Origin: Ramlibacter pinisoli
GTDB taxonomy: Bacteria > Pseudomonadota > Gammaproteobacteria > Burkholderiales > Burkholderiaceae_C
Assembly: GCF_009758015.1 (NCBI RefSeq)
Contig: NZ_WSEL01000009.1
Span: forward strand, 62,001 to 126,000
Reading direction: 5' to 3'
DNA length: 64,000 bases
Under the pieces are notes generated by a model, which searched no databases, was not told where the DNA came from, and was given only the letters and a program-made list of their open reading frames with translations. Position numbers and translations under genes: made by a program. Numbering within the stretch: the first letter of the stretch is position 1; each line of letters begins with the position of its first letter. This document shows, one piece after another, positions 48,242 to 60,889 of this stretch.

Positions 48242-48951
48242 TCCTGCGCCGGCAGGAACTCCAGCCGGTCCGGTCCATGGACCAGCAGGACCCGTTCGGC
48301 TGTCGTCTTGCAGATCCAGGTCTGCTGCGCGTCCGGCCGCTCGAGCCGCAGGCACGCCGGATCGAACACGACCTGGCACAGGCCCGCTTCACGCCGCGCG
48401 GACTCGTAGCGGATGGCGGCGGCGGCAGGCGGTTGCCGGCGGCGCACGGCACGCGCCAGGTCCTGGCAGGCGCCATAGTCCCGCGGATGCCGCCAGGCCG
48501 GCCGGTTCTCCGCCCAGGGCGCAACGGTCAGGTCGAGCTCGGGGCCGCTGAACGTGGCCAGGAAGAACGTGTGCTCGGTCACCAGTTGCTCGTCGCGCAG
48601 CCCGTCGGAGTCGGTGAAGAACCGCCAGCGCCAGTAGGCCAGCTCGGCGGCCACCGTCTCGGGGTCGTCGGCGCCGTACCAGGCACCCGGCTCGTCGGCA
48701 CTGCGGAACCGCGAGGGCCAGGGCGACGCGTAGCGGAACGGCGTGGCCAGCAGGTAGGGCAAGCCGGCGCAGCCCGGTGGCAGGGGCGGCTTGCTGGCCT
48801 CGAGCACCTGTTCCAGCAGGTCCTGCTCGTGCAGGTCGTCCACCAGCCGCATGGTGGCCACCTGGTGCTGGGCCTCGACGCCCCGCCACAGCTCGCGCCG
48901 GACGGTGGCTGCGGAGCCGAACCAGGCGGCGTCCCACCCGCCGGCCGTCAT
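48238..48951 (-). CDS. RES-domain toxin (type II toxin-antitoxin)
   Basis: A 237-residue RES protein, a family whose characterised members degrade or modify NAD+ by ADP-ribosyl-type chemistry. The three name residues can be placed: Arg83 (RFRSADEPGAWYG), Glu103 (TVAAELAYWR) and Ser184 (RYESARREAG). It starts inside the stop of the upstream Xre antitoxin as ATGA, the standard antitoxin-toxin order. It is convergent with the oxidase operon and overlaps its last gene by 4 nt at CTAG. Confidence 0.9.
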   Translation of the reverse strand: MTAGGWDAAWFGSAATVRRELWRGVEAQHQVATMRLVDDLHEQDLLEQVLEASKPPLPPGCAGLPYLLATPFRYASPWPSRFRSADEPGAWYGADDPETVAAELAYWRWRFFTDSDGLRDEQLVTEHTFFLATFSGPELDLTVAPWAENRPAWRHPRDYGACQDLARAVRRRQPPAAAAIRYESARREAGLCQVVFDPACLRLERPDAQQTWICKTTAERVLLVHGPDRLEFLPAQD

Positions 48952-49331
48952 ACGAGCGCGCGGGCGCCGTCGAGGTAGCGGACCACGCGGGTCAGGCCGT
49001 CGACCGTCTCGATGGCCTCGCGCGGGCTCTGGTTGAAGGCCTGGTTGTAGGTCGTCATCCAGAGCCGCCGGTGGCGCTCGCTGTTGCCCACCAGAGCATC
49101 GAGCGAGCGGTACACCCGCACCAGCAAGGCGGCGAGTTCCGCCGGCTTGCTGCCGAGTTCGAACTGGCGTTCGCCGGCGGCCATGCGCGACACGGTGGCC
49201 TGGCTGACCCCGACCACCTTGGCCAGGGACGCGCGACTGAGCCCCAGCAATTCGGCCGACCGCAGGCTGGCCTTGGTCAACACGGCAGCGGCGGCCGCCG
49301 TGTCGGCGACGGGTGCGAGGAGTGTGGTCAC
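48948..49331 (-). CDS. Xre/MbcA/ParS-type antitoxin
   Basis: A 127-residue antitoxin partner of the RES toxin. A helix-turn-helix lies at about 36-54 (LAKVVGVSQATVSRMAAGER), and the C-terminal half has the DUF2384-like toxin-binding segment ending with the WMTTYNQAFNQSPREAIETVDG block. A GTG start (49331) follows AAAGGAA, with a near-consensus promoter at 49353-49381. It should neutralise the toxin and repress the operon. Confidence 0.9.
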   Translation of the reverse strand: MTTLLAPVADTAAAAAVLTKASLRSAELLGLSRASLAKVVGVSQATVSRMAAGERQFELGSKPAELAALLVRVYRSLDALVGNSERHRRLWMTTYNQAFNQSPREAIETVDGLTRVVRYLDGARALV

Positions 49332-49352
49332 GGCCGGTTCCTTTCCATCGCA

Positions 49353-49381
49353 ATTATCGGCGCGACTTCTTTCTGTGGCAA
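49353..49381 (-). promoter_or_regulatory. Promoter of the Xre-RES operon
   Basis: On the minus strand, TTGCCA (49381-49376) and GATAAT (49358-49353) are spaced by 17 nt and lie just upstream of the antitoxin GTG. One of the best sigma-70 matches in the window. Confidence 0.72.
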
Positions 49382-49609
49382 GTCACCCCCTGGGCGCTCC
49401 CAGCGACGGTGCCAAGGCGCCAACGGCCCACCGGAACTAGGTGAGAACCCGCAAGGAAACGCAGCCTTGGACGTTTCGTTACCAACTTGTCGGGTCACCG
49501 AGGGAGTCGATGTGAATTCCGTCACTTGATCGGCTTGCCTCAGCCGTCGACTGCACCTACCTTGTCACTTCTGTTTGCAGGATTGTTCGGCCGGGAACAA
49601 AAAGGACAC

Positions 49610-49951
49610 ATGCGCTGGCTCAAGTCACCCCTAGGCAGCATTTACGGCCTTCTGGGTCACCCCCAAGAGCCGAGCCAATCGACGCTGGACTGCGGCATCG
49701 AGGACATCCGCGAGTCCATGCTGGACCTGCTGGATGACACCGGTCCCAAGCGCTTTCCCCAGCTGACGCGCCGCATCCGCTATGCCGGGGACATCCAGGG
49801 CCTGTGGTACCTGCGCGGCGACCTGATGGGCGCCCTGGCGGCCATGCACGGCGAAGTCGTGGCCCGCGAGCGGATCGAGGCCATCACCGATCTCTTCCAG
49901 GGCCTGCTGCCCGGCAGCCTGGCCTCCCGCCCCAGTCCGCTGGTCGGCTGA
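49610..49951 (+). CDS. Hypothetical protein, 113 residues
   Basis: A soluble protein of 113 residues, starting MRWLKSPLGSIYGLLG. I do not recognise a domain. It is rich in helix-forming residues, with a single Cys near 30 (TLDCGIEDIRESM) and a conserved-looking block RRIRYAGDIQGLWYLRGDLMGAL. AAAGGA six bases before ATG 49610 fixes the start; an in-frame TTG/ATG further upstream would add a poorly ordered leader. It is monocistronic between the toxin-antitoxin module and the LD-carboxypeptidase gene. Shape suggests a small helical regulator; no function is claimed. Confidence 0.75.
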   Translation: MRWLKSPLGSIYGLLGHPQEPSQSTLDCGIEDIRESMLDLLDDTGPKRFPQLTRRIRYAGDIQGLWYLRGDLMGALAAMHGEVVARERIEAITDLFQGLLPGSLASRPSPLVG

Positions 49952-49965
49952 CCGGCCCGCGCCGG

Positions 49966-52493
<2,528 letters not shown>

Positions 52494-53117
52494 TCAGTGA
52501 CCCTCCACCATTCCGAGGCGCTCCATCCAGCCGGCCAGCGCCCTCTCCTGCTCGCCGCCGGCGGCGTAGGCCGCGTGCTGCTTCGCATGGGCTTCGGGCC
52601 GGTGCTGGTTGAGCTTGATCTTGCATTGCAGGTCGGTCACGCGCAGTTCGAAGCCCACGATGCCGGCCAGCATCTTGCGGGCGAACCCGGGATCCAGCCC
52701 CTGCCACTGCTGCGCGTATGCGGGTTCGTGGACGCCGATCAGCTTCTTGAGCAGGGCATCCTTGCCGTCCTCGTCCTCTACCAGCCGGGCCTGGACGGTG
52801 CAGTGCACCGCCAGGTAATTCCAGGTCGGCACCCGCTGCAAATCGGGATAGACCTGCGGCGAGAGGTAGGCATGCGGCCCCAGGAAGGTGGCGACGGCAC
52901 GCGGGCGCGCCTGCAGGTGGCGCCACTGGGGATTGGGCTTGGCCACGTGGCCCCACAGCACCAGCCCGCCCGCGCCCGCCTCCGGGTGCAGCGGCAGGTG
53001 GGTGACGAACGGCAGGCCGTCGTCGTCGCACGTGATCAGGCTGGCGAAGGGGTGCGCGCGCATCAGGGCGACGGCGGCCGCCTGGTCCTTGGCCACGAAC
53101 TGCGGGGGCATGTACAT
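52494..53117 (-). CDS. FMN-binding negative transcriptional regulator (PaiB-like)
   Basis: A 207-residue protein of the PaiB family with a split-barrel FMN-binding fold. It begins MYMPPQF and shows LITCDDDGLPFVTHLPL near residue 27, GHVAKPNPQW near 56 and VPTWNYLAVH near 96, all characteristic. Bacillus PaiB controls sporulation and protease genes, but Gram-negative members are mostly uncharacterised. The start follows GAGGAG closely on the minus strand. It heads the operon that includes the small membrane protein, tadA fusion and LD-carboxypeptidase. Confidence 0.9.
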   Translation of the reverse strand: MYMPPQFVAKDQAAAVALMRAHPFASLITCDDDGLPFVTHLPLHPEAGAGGLVLWGHVAKPNPQWRHLQARPRAVATFLGPHAYLSPQVYPDLQRVPTWNYLAVHCTVQARLVEDEDGKDALLKKLIGVHEPAYAQQWQGLDPGFARKMLAGIVGFELRVTDLQCKIKLNQHRPEAHAKQHAAYAAGGEQERALAGWMERLGMVEGH

Positions 53118-53192
53118 CGCGGATCTCCTCGTCCGGACTGTAGCGCCCCGGCGGCGGCGCACCGGCGCCGTTTTCGCATCACGGTGATGCGT

Positions 53193-54806
<1,614 letters not shown>

Positions 54807-54809
54807 GTG

Positions 54810-55226
54810 TCAGGCCAGGTCGGTGATCAGGGGGTGGTCCAGCTTCAGGCACGCGCGCTGCAGGGCGCGGTCCATCGTGACCAGGGGTGCTTTGAGGTCG
54901 ACCGCCACCTTCAGGTAGGCGGCGTCCGAGGGGGTGAGGTCCAGCGACTGCGACCAGGTCCAGAACTCCAGCGGCGACACCCGCAGGGGCGCCAGCGCCA
55001 CCGGCAACCGGCTGAGCAGCCGCAGCACGTGCTGGTGGGCGCTGGGGCTGAACCGACCGCGCGCCAGGGCGCGGCCCGCCGCGTGCATCGCCTCCAGCGG
55101 GAAGATCGCGGCGCTGGTGGCGCTCTCCTCCTCGGTCACAACGCGGATCAGGGACTGCGAGACCTTGTCGCCGGTCTCGTCCGGGAAGGCCCAGCTGGCG
55201 AAGGCGGAGGCGTCAACCACGAGCAT
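54810..55226 (-). CDS. PIN-domain toxin VapC-like
   Basis: A 138-residue PIN-domain ribonuclease of VapC type. The acidic metal site is complete: Asp5 (VVDASAF), Glu45 (FPLEAMHAA), Asp101 (TPSDAAYL) and Asp119 (VTMDRAL). VapC toxins cleave tRNA or rRNA. The start overlaps the antitoxin 3' end by 14 nt, and the stop lies 3 nt before guaA. It is an apparent insertion between guaB and guaA, which are neighbours in most related genomes. Confidence 0.92.
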   Translation of the reverse strand: MLVVDASAFASWAFPDETGDKVSQSLIRVVTEEESATSAAIFPLEAMHAAGRALARGRFSPSAHQHVLRLLSRLPVALAPLRVSPLEFWTWSQSLDLTPSDAAYLKVAVDLKAPLVTMDRALQRACLKLDHPLITDLA

Positions 55227-55524
55227 GGGTGCCCTCCGGATCGTCGGTCGCGGTCCCGCCCCGCGCGTCACGTTCGCGCTTGTGCTCGTCCCAGAATTCG
55301 GCGAAGCCGGGCTGGCCGCGGCCAACCTTGCCGCGCAGCGCCTCCAGCTCGGCCAGGATGGCCTGCCGGCGCGCCTCGATGCTCGGCTGCTCGGTTTCGG
55401 GCTCCTTGATGAGACGGATCACGCGCTTGCCATGGCGCGTGAGCACGACCTCCTCGCCTTGCTCGACCGCACGGATCAGTTCGGAGAGCTGGCTCTTGGC
55501 CTGGTGGATGGGGACCGTTTGCAC
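55213..55524 (-). CDS. Phd/YefM-type antitoxin (VapB-like)
   Basis: A 103-residue antitoxin of the Phd/YefM fold. It begins with the DNA-binding/dimerising segment QTVPIHQAKSQLSELIRAVEQGEEVVLTRHGKRV, normal for Phd antitoxins, followed by a long charged toxin-binding tail. The start is a GTG without an evident Shine-Dalgarno. It overlaps vapC by 14 nt, and the upstream inverted repeat at 55523-55563 is its likely operator. Confidence 0.9.
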   Translation of the reverse strand: MQTVPIHQAKSQLSELIRAVEQGEEVVLTRHGKRVIRLIKEPETEQPSIEARRQAILAELEALRGKVGRGQPGFAEFWDEHKRERDARGGTATDDPEGTHARG

Positions 55525-55563
55525 AATTCTGGCTCGACTGGAGCTAAATCGGACCAGATTGTA
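55523..55563 (-). promoter_or_regulatory. Putative VapB operator and -10 element
   Basis: ACAATTCTGG (55523-55532) and CCAGATTGT (55554-55562) form an imperfect inverted repeat around the antitoxin start. TACAAT on the minus strand (55563-55558) is a -10 candidate; no good -35 is seen because the guaB terminator occupies that place. Confidence 0.55.
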
Positions 55564-55575
55564 GTCCGCAGAATG

Positions 55576-55603
55576 AAAAAGGGCCAGAAATTCTGGCCCT
55601 TTT
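55576..55603 (-). terminator. Rho-independent terminator of guaB
   Basis: AAAAGGGCCAGAA (55577-55589) and TTCTGGCCCTTTT (55591-55603) form an almost perfect palindrome. Read on the minus strand, the stem is followed by a run of five T, 17 nt after the guaB stop. It separates guaB transcription from vapBC-guaA. Confidence 0.93.
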
Positions 55604-55620
55604 CTGGGTGTGGTCGGGGA

Positions 55621-57132
<1,512 letters not shown>

Positions 57133-57232
57133 CTAACCCTGCCCCTGTTCCGTTGCATGGCCGTGACGAACTGCGCGGGGCCAGGCTGCATCGGCATTGG
57201 AGGCGGAAGAGCTCCACGGCTACACTCGGCCG

Positions 57233-57757
57233 ATGCCTTCCACCCGCGCCCTTGCCGTTGCCCTGGCCATCGCCTGCGGCGCCCTTCCGCTCGCTGCCAC
57301 CGCGCAGTGGCAATGGATCGACAAGGACGGCCGCAAGGTCTTCAGCGACAAGTCGCCCCCGCCCGACATCCCGGCCAAGAACATCCTGCGCCAGCCCGGC
57401 ATGCGCGCCGCCGTCGTCGAAGAGGCGCCGGCTGCCCCCAGCGCGGTGCCGGCGAAGGCGGTGGCCAACGCCGCCAACGCCCCCAAGGTGAGCGGCAAGG
57501 ACCGTGAACTGGAAGAGAAGCGCAAGCAGGCCCTGGCCGCCGACGCCGAGAAGAAGAAGGCCCAGGAGCGCGAGGTCCTCGAGGCGCAGGCCGACAACTG
57601 CAAGCGGGCCCGCGAGTCGAAGGCGACGCTGGATTCGGGCGTGCGGCTGGCCCGCGTGAACGACAAGGGCGAGCGCGAGATCCTGGACGACACGGCCCGC
57701 GCCACCGAGACCAGGCGCCTGCAGGAGATCATCTCCCGCGACTGCAAGGCCGGCTAG
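57233..57757 (+). CDS. DUF4124 domain protein, exported
   Basis: A 174-residue protein with a signal peptide (MPSTRALAVALAIACGALPLAATA) and an N-terminal DUF4124 domain (QWQWIDKDGRKVFSDKSPPPD), found in many betaproteobacterial and gammaproteobacterial periplasmic proteins. A charged, probably coiled-coil region follows (about 95-125, rich in Glu/Lys), with two Cys (near 131 and 171) that may form a disulfide. Function unknown. Its stop is shared with that of convergent rnfH as CTAG. Confidence 0.85.
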   Translation: MPSTRALAVALAIACGALPLAATAQWQWIDKDGRKVFSDKSPPPDIPAKNILRQPGMRAAVVEEAPAAPSAVPAKAVANAANAPKVSGKDRELEEKRKQALAADAEKKKAQEREVLEAQADNCKRARESKATLDSGVRLARVNDKGEREILDDTARATETRRLQEIISRDCKAG

Positions 57758-58071
57758 TAGCCCTGCTTGGCGCCCGGGCGGCGCTGCGAGAACAGGCCCG
57801 CGGCCCGCGCCCCCTGGCGCCGGAACCGCTCCCGGCGCGCCACCTTCGGATCCACCAGCAGCGGCCGGTACAGCTCGACCCGGTCGCGGTCGCGCAGCAG
57901 CTGGGCAGCCTCGGTCCGCCGCCCCCAGATGCCCACCTCGCCATCGGCCGGCAGGCCGCAGGCGCGCAGGGCATCGGCCACACTGGAACCCGCCGGCAAT
58001 TCGAGTTCCCACTCGCGCACGTCCCGCGGAGCGGGCGACTGCACCACCGTGACCCGCAGCAAGGCCGTCAT
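57754..58071 (-). CDS. rnfH: RnfH-family protein (UPF0125)
   Basis: A 105-residue ubiquitin-like-fold protein of the RnfH family. It contains VQSPAPRDVREWELELPAGSSV near the start and VGIWGRRTE in the middle, followed by the family motif DRVELYRPLLVDPK. The C-terminal tail is basic. Its start overlaps the ratA stop by 4 nt, and ratA-rnfH divergent from smpB is a conserved arrangement across proteobacteria. Biochemical role is not established. Confidence 0.92.
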   Translation of the reverse strand: MTALLRVTVVQSPAPRDVREWELELPAGSSVADALRACGLPADGEVGIWGRRTEAAQLLRDRDRVELYRPLLVDPKVARRERFRRQGARAAGLFSQRRPGAKQGY

Positions 58072-58508
58072 CCGTACACCTCTTCGGCGCGCTTGACGAA
58101 GGCATCGACCAGCGTGCCGGCGATGCGGTCGAACACCGGGCCGACCACGGTGGCCAGGGCCGCGTTCTTGAACCCGTAGTCGAGCGTCAGTTCGACCTTG
58201 CAGGCGCGCTGGCTGGCGTCGCCCACCGGGGCGAAGTTCCAGCGCCCTTCCAGGCTGGAGAACGGGCCATCCAGCAGGTGCATGGACACCTTGCGGCCCG
58301 CGACGTGGTCGTTGCGGGTGGTGAAGCTCTGCCGGATGCCGCCGAACGAGATGCCGACCTCGGCCTTCATGCCATCGGCATCCTCCTCCAGCACATTGGC
58401 GTGGTCGCACCAGGGCAGGAACTGGGGGTACAGCGCCACGTCGGTGACGAGCTTGAACATCTCGTCCGCGCTGTACCAGATCAGCACGGATCGGTGGACG
58501 GTTTTCAT
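58068..58508 (-). CDS. ratA: RatA-family START-domain protein
   Basis: A 146-residue START/SRPBCC-fold protein of the RatA/CoQ10-like family. The opening [21 protein letters not shown] with YPQFLPWC near 28 is characteristic, as is the C-terminal helix [13 protein letters not shown]. coli RatA was proposed to block ribosome subunit association, while the eukaryotic relative Coq10 binds ubiquinone; the latter role is also plausible here. It reads away from smpB. TACAAT on the minus strand (58536-58531) is a possible -10 with a short leader. Confidence 0.92.
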   Translation of the reverse strand: MKTVHRSVLIWYSADEMFKLVTDVALYPQFLPWCDHANVLEEDADGMKAEVGISFGGIRQSFTTRNDHVAGRKVSMHLLDGPFSSLEGRWNFAPVGDASQRACKVELTLDYGFKNAALATVVGPVFDRIAGTLVDAFVKRAEEVYG

Positions 58509-58566
58509 ACAGAATGCGGGGTTCCGCGGGATTGTAGAGACGGCCTGCGCTCCCATCTGTCAGCCC

Positions 58567-59040
58567 ATGGCCAACAACAAAGACGGCACCAAGCCCATCG
58601 CCGAGAACCGCAAAGCCACCTACAACTACTTCTTCGAGGAGCGGTTCGAGGCCGGCATGGTGCTCGAAGGCTGGGAGGTGAAGGCCCTGCGCGAGGGCAA
58701 GGTGCAGCTCACCGACGGCTACGTGGTCATCAAGAACGGCGAGCTGTTCATCATCGGCATGCAGATCAACCCGCTGCGCACCGCCTCCACCCACGTCAAC
58801 CCGGACTCGGTGCGCACCCGCAAGCTGCTGCTGCACAAGGAACAGATCCGCCGCCTGGTGGGCAAGGTCGAGCAGAAGGGCTACACCCTGGTGCCGATCA
58901 ACCTCCACTGGAAGGCCGGCAAGATCAAGTGCGACATGGCCCTGGCCAAGGGCAAGGCGGAGCACGACAAGCGCGACACCATCCGCGACCGGGAGGGCAA
59001 GCGGGAAGTCGAACGGGCGATGAAGAGCCGCCAGCGCTGA
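58567..59040 (+). CDS. smpB: SsrA-binding protein SmpB
   Basis: A 157-residue SmpB, the partner of tmRNA in ribosome rescue. Clear markers are [20 protein letters not shown] near the start, [12 protein letters not shown], and the C-terminal [16 protein letters not shown] followed by a basic tail ending KSRQR, which enters the decoding site. Length is standard. Divergent from ratA-rnfH. No tmRNA gene is visible inside the window. Confidence 0.98.
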   Translation: MANNKDGTKPIAENRKATYNYFFEERFEAGMVLEGWEVKALREGKVQLTDGYVVIKNGELFIIGMQINPLRTASTHVNPDSVRTRKLLLHKEQIRRLVGKVEQKGYTLVPINLHWKAGKIKCDMALAKGKAEHDKRDTIRDREGKREVERAMKSRQR

Positions 59041-59056
59041 TCCGTGTGGGGCGGGC

Positions 59057-59082
59057 GGAATAAACCGCCCTGCCGCGGCGTT
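59057..59082 (+). promoter_or_regulatory. Putative ECF-sigma promoter for the lipoprotein-sigma operon
   Basis: GGAATA (59057-59062) and CGTT (59079-59082) are separated by 16 nt, the GGAAT/CGTT layout of ECF-type promoters, 33 nt before the lipoprotein start. An alternative reading is a hairpin downstream of smpB (GGGCGG 59053-59058 with CCGCCC 59065-59070), which has no T-tract. Confidence 0.5.
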
Positions 59083-59115
59083 CATGTGGGTGAGGACCAC
59101 CCCAGGAGAACCCGC

Positions 59116-59508
59116 ATGTCCACCTCCCCCCTTGCACGCGCCCTGCCCATCCTGCTGTCCACGCTGGTCCTGGGCGCCTGTTCGAGCATGTCCAGCATGA
59201 TGGGGACGGCCCCAGCCAAGGTGGCCGACGGCGTCCTGGTCGGCCCCAATGGCATGACGCTGTACACGTTCGACCGCGACACGACCGGCAAATCAGCCTG
59301 CAACGGCCCCTGCGCGACCAACTGGCCGCCGTTGATGGCCAAGTCCGGCGACACCGGCTCGGGCGACTGGTCTGCCGTCACCCGCGACGACGGCAGCCGC
59401 CAGTGGGCCTACAAGGGCAAGCCGGTGTACTACTGGGCCAAGGACGCAAAGCCGGGGGACCGCACGGGCGATGGCGTGAACAACGTCTGGCACCTGGCCC
59501 GCCCCTGA
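59116..59508 (+). CDS. Lipoprotein with COG4315-type repeats
   Basis: A 130-residue lipoprotein. The signal peptide ends in a lipobox LGAC (Cys near residue 21), and the mature part has the pattern of the COG4315 family: GMTLYTFDRDTTGKSAC, then CATNWPPL and RQWAYKGKPVYYW near the C-terminus. Members often sit with ECF sigma and anti-sigma genes, as here. AGGAGAA lies before ATG 59116. Role unknown, possibly envelope stress or redox related; the two conserved Cys may form a disulfide. Confidence 0.88.
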   Translation: MSTSPLARALPILLSTLVLGACSSMSSMMGTAPAKVADGVLVGPNGMTLYTFDRDTTGKSACNGPCATNWPPLMAKSGDTGSGDWSAVTRDDGSRQWAYKGKPVYYWAKDAKPGDRTGDGVNNVWHLARP

Positions 59509-59547
59509 GGGGCTGACGGGAGCAGGCTCATGCGTTAGGCTCTGCCG

Positions 59548-60066
59548 ATGCCGCTCCAGGCCGCCGACCTCGAAGCCCAGATCCCGCAATTGCGACGCTA
59601 TGCGCGCGCACTGACGGGGGACACCTGGGCCGCCGACGACCTGGTGCAGGACACGCTCGAGAGGGCCTGCGACCGGTGGCAACTGTGGAAAGCGGGCAGC
59701 GACCTGCGGGCCTGGCTGTTCACGGTGATGCACAACCTGTTCATCGACGGCGCGCGGCGCGCGATGCGGCAGCAGGGGCGCCGGGTGGACATCGACGACG
59801 TGGCGCAGGAGCTCGCCGCACCGCCGTCGGCACCCGAGCAGGCCATCGACCTGCAGCGCTGCCTGTTGCGGCTGCCGGATGAACAACGCGAGGTGCTGCT
59901 GCTGGTGACATTGCAGGACCTGGGATACGAGGACGTGGCCCGGATGATGGGCACGCCGGTGGGCACCGTGATGTCGCGCCTGTCGCGCGCCCGGGCCCGC
60001 TTGCGCGAATTGATGGAGGCCGGCCCGGCGCCGGCGTCCGTGGTACCGCTGAAGCGACTGAAGTGA
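59548..60066 (+). CDS. ECF-family RNA polymerase sigma factor
   Basis: A 172-residue extracytoplasmic-function sigma factor. Region 2 (about 12-75) includes YARALTGDTWAADDLVQDTLERA and WLFTVMHNLFIDGAR, and region 4 (about 110-158) has LPDEQREVLLLVTLQDLGYEDVARMMGTPVGTVMSRLSRARARL with the helix-turn-helix. It is followed after 4 nt by an anti-sigma gene and preceded by a lipoprotein gene. It probably recognises the GGAATA/CGTT element at 59057-59082. Confidence 0.94.
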   Translation: MPLQAADLEAQIPQLRRYARALTGDTWAADDLVQDTLERACDRWQLWKAGSDLRAWLFTVMHNLFIDGARRAMRQQGRRVDIDDVAQELAAPPSAPEQAIDLQRCLLRLPDEQREVLLLVTLQDLGYEDVARMMGTPVGTVMSRLSRARARLRELMEAGPAPASVVPLKRLK

Positions 60067-60070
60067 AGTG

Positions 60071-60883
60071 ATGACACAGGATTCCTCCACCGCCGACGAG
60101 ACCGCGCTGCACGCGCTGGTCGATGGGCGCCTGACTGCCGCCGAACGCGAGGCGCTGCACACGCGCCTGGCCGTCGACACGCAGGCGGCCCGCACGGCCC
60201 AGGCGTGGATGGCCCAGCGCGAGGCGTTGCGGGCTCTGCACCGCGAGGTGCTGCAGGAGCCGGTACCGCCGGCCCTCGCCCAGGTCACGCGCCAGCTCGA
60301 CCAGCAACGGGGACGACTCGGCCGCTGGCAGCGCTGGGGTGGCGTCGCCGCGGCGGTGCTGCTGGCCTTCGGCCTCGGCTGGGCCTCCCACGGCCAGTGG
60401 GACGCGCGAGGACCGGCCAGCCAGGTTGCCCGCGCGCGGCCGGTCGTGGATTTCGGCCGCCAGGCGGTGGTGGCGCACGTCGTGTTCTCGCCCGAGATCC
60501 GCCATCCGGTCGAGGTGACGGCCGCGCAGCAGGAGCACCTGGTGCAGTGGCTGTCGAAACGGCTGGGCCGGTCCCTGAAGGTGCCCGACCTCACGATGCA
60601 GGGCTACGAACTGGTCGGCGGCCGCCTGCTGTCCGGCGGCCAGGGACCGCGCGCCCAGTTCATGTACCAGAACCTCAAGGGCGATCGCCTGACGCTGTAT
60701 GTCGGCGCCCTCGAGGGCACGCCCGATGCGCAGGCCGCCCGCGAGACGGCGTTCCGCTTCACCAGCGAAGCCGGCACCTCCAGCTTCTACTGGGTCGACC
60801 AGGGCTTCGGCTACGCCCTCGCCGGACGGCTGGGCCGGGCGGAACTGCTGCCGCTGGCCGACGTCGTCTACAAGCAGCTCTGA
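60071..60883 (+). CDS. Anti-sigma factor, membrane-anchored
   Basis: A 270-residue protein with an N-terminal zinc-finger-less anti-sigma domain (ETALHALVDGRLTAAEREALHTRLAVD), a transmembrane helix at about 95-112 (GGVAAAVLLAFGLGWAS), and a periplasmic C-terminal domain of about 150 residues. This is the RsiW/ChrR-like plan used to hold an ECF sigma at the membrane until a periplasmic signal arrives. The HxxxCxxC zinc motif of some anti-sigmas is absent. It lies 4 nt after the sigma gene. Confidence 0.9.
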   Translation: MTQDSSTADETALHALVDGRLTAAEREALHTRLAVDTQAARTAQAWMAQREALRALHREVLQEPVPPALAQVTRQLDQQRGRLGRWQRWGGVAAAVLLAFGLGWASHGQWDARGPASQVARARPVVDFGRQAVVAHVVFSPEIRHPVEVTAAQQEHLVQWLSKRLGRSLKVPDLTMQGYELVGGRLLSGGQGPRAQFMYQNLKGDRLTLYVGALEGTPDAQAARETAFRFTSEAGTSSFYWVDQGFGYALAGRLGRAELLPLADVVYKQL

Positions 60884-60889
60884 GCTGCC

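Noticed and set aside
59501..59513. GCCCC-TGA-GGGGC hairpin over the lipoprotein stop codon as a terminator
   Set aside because: Only 5 bp with no T-tract; likely chance in GC-rich DNA.
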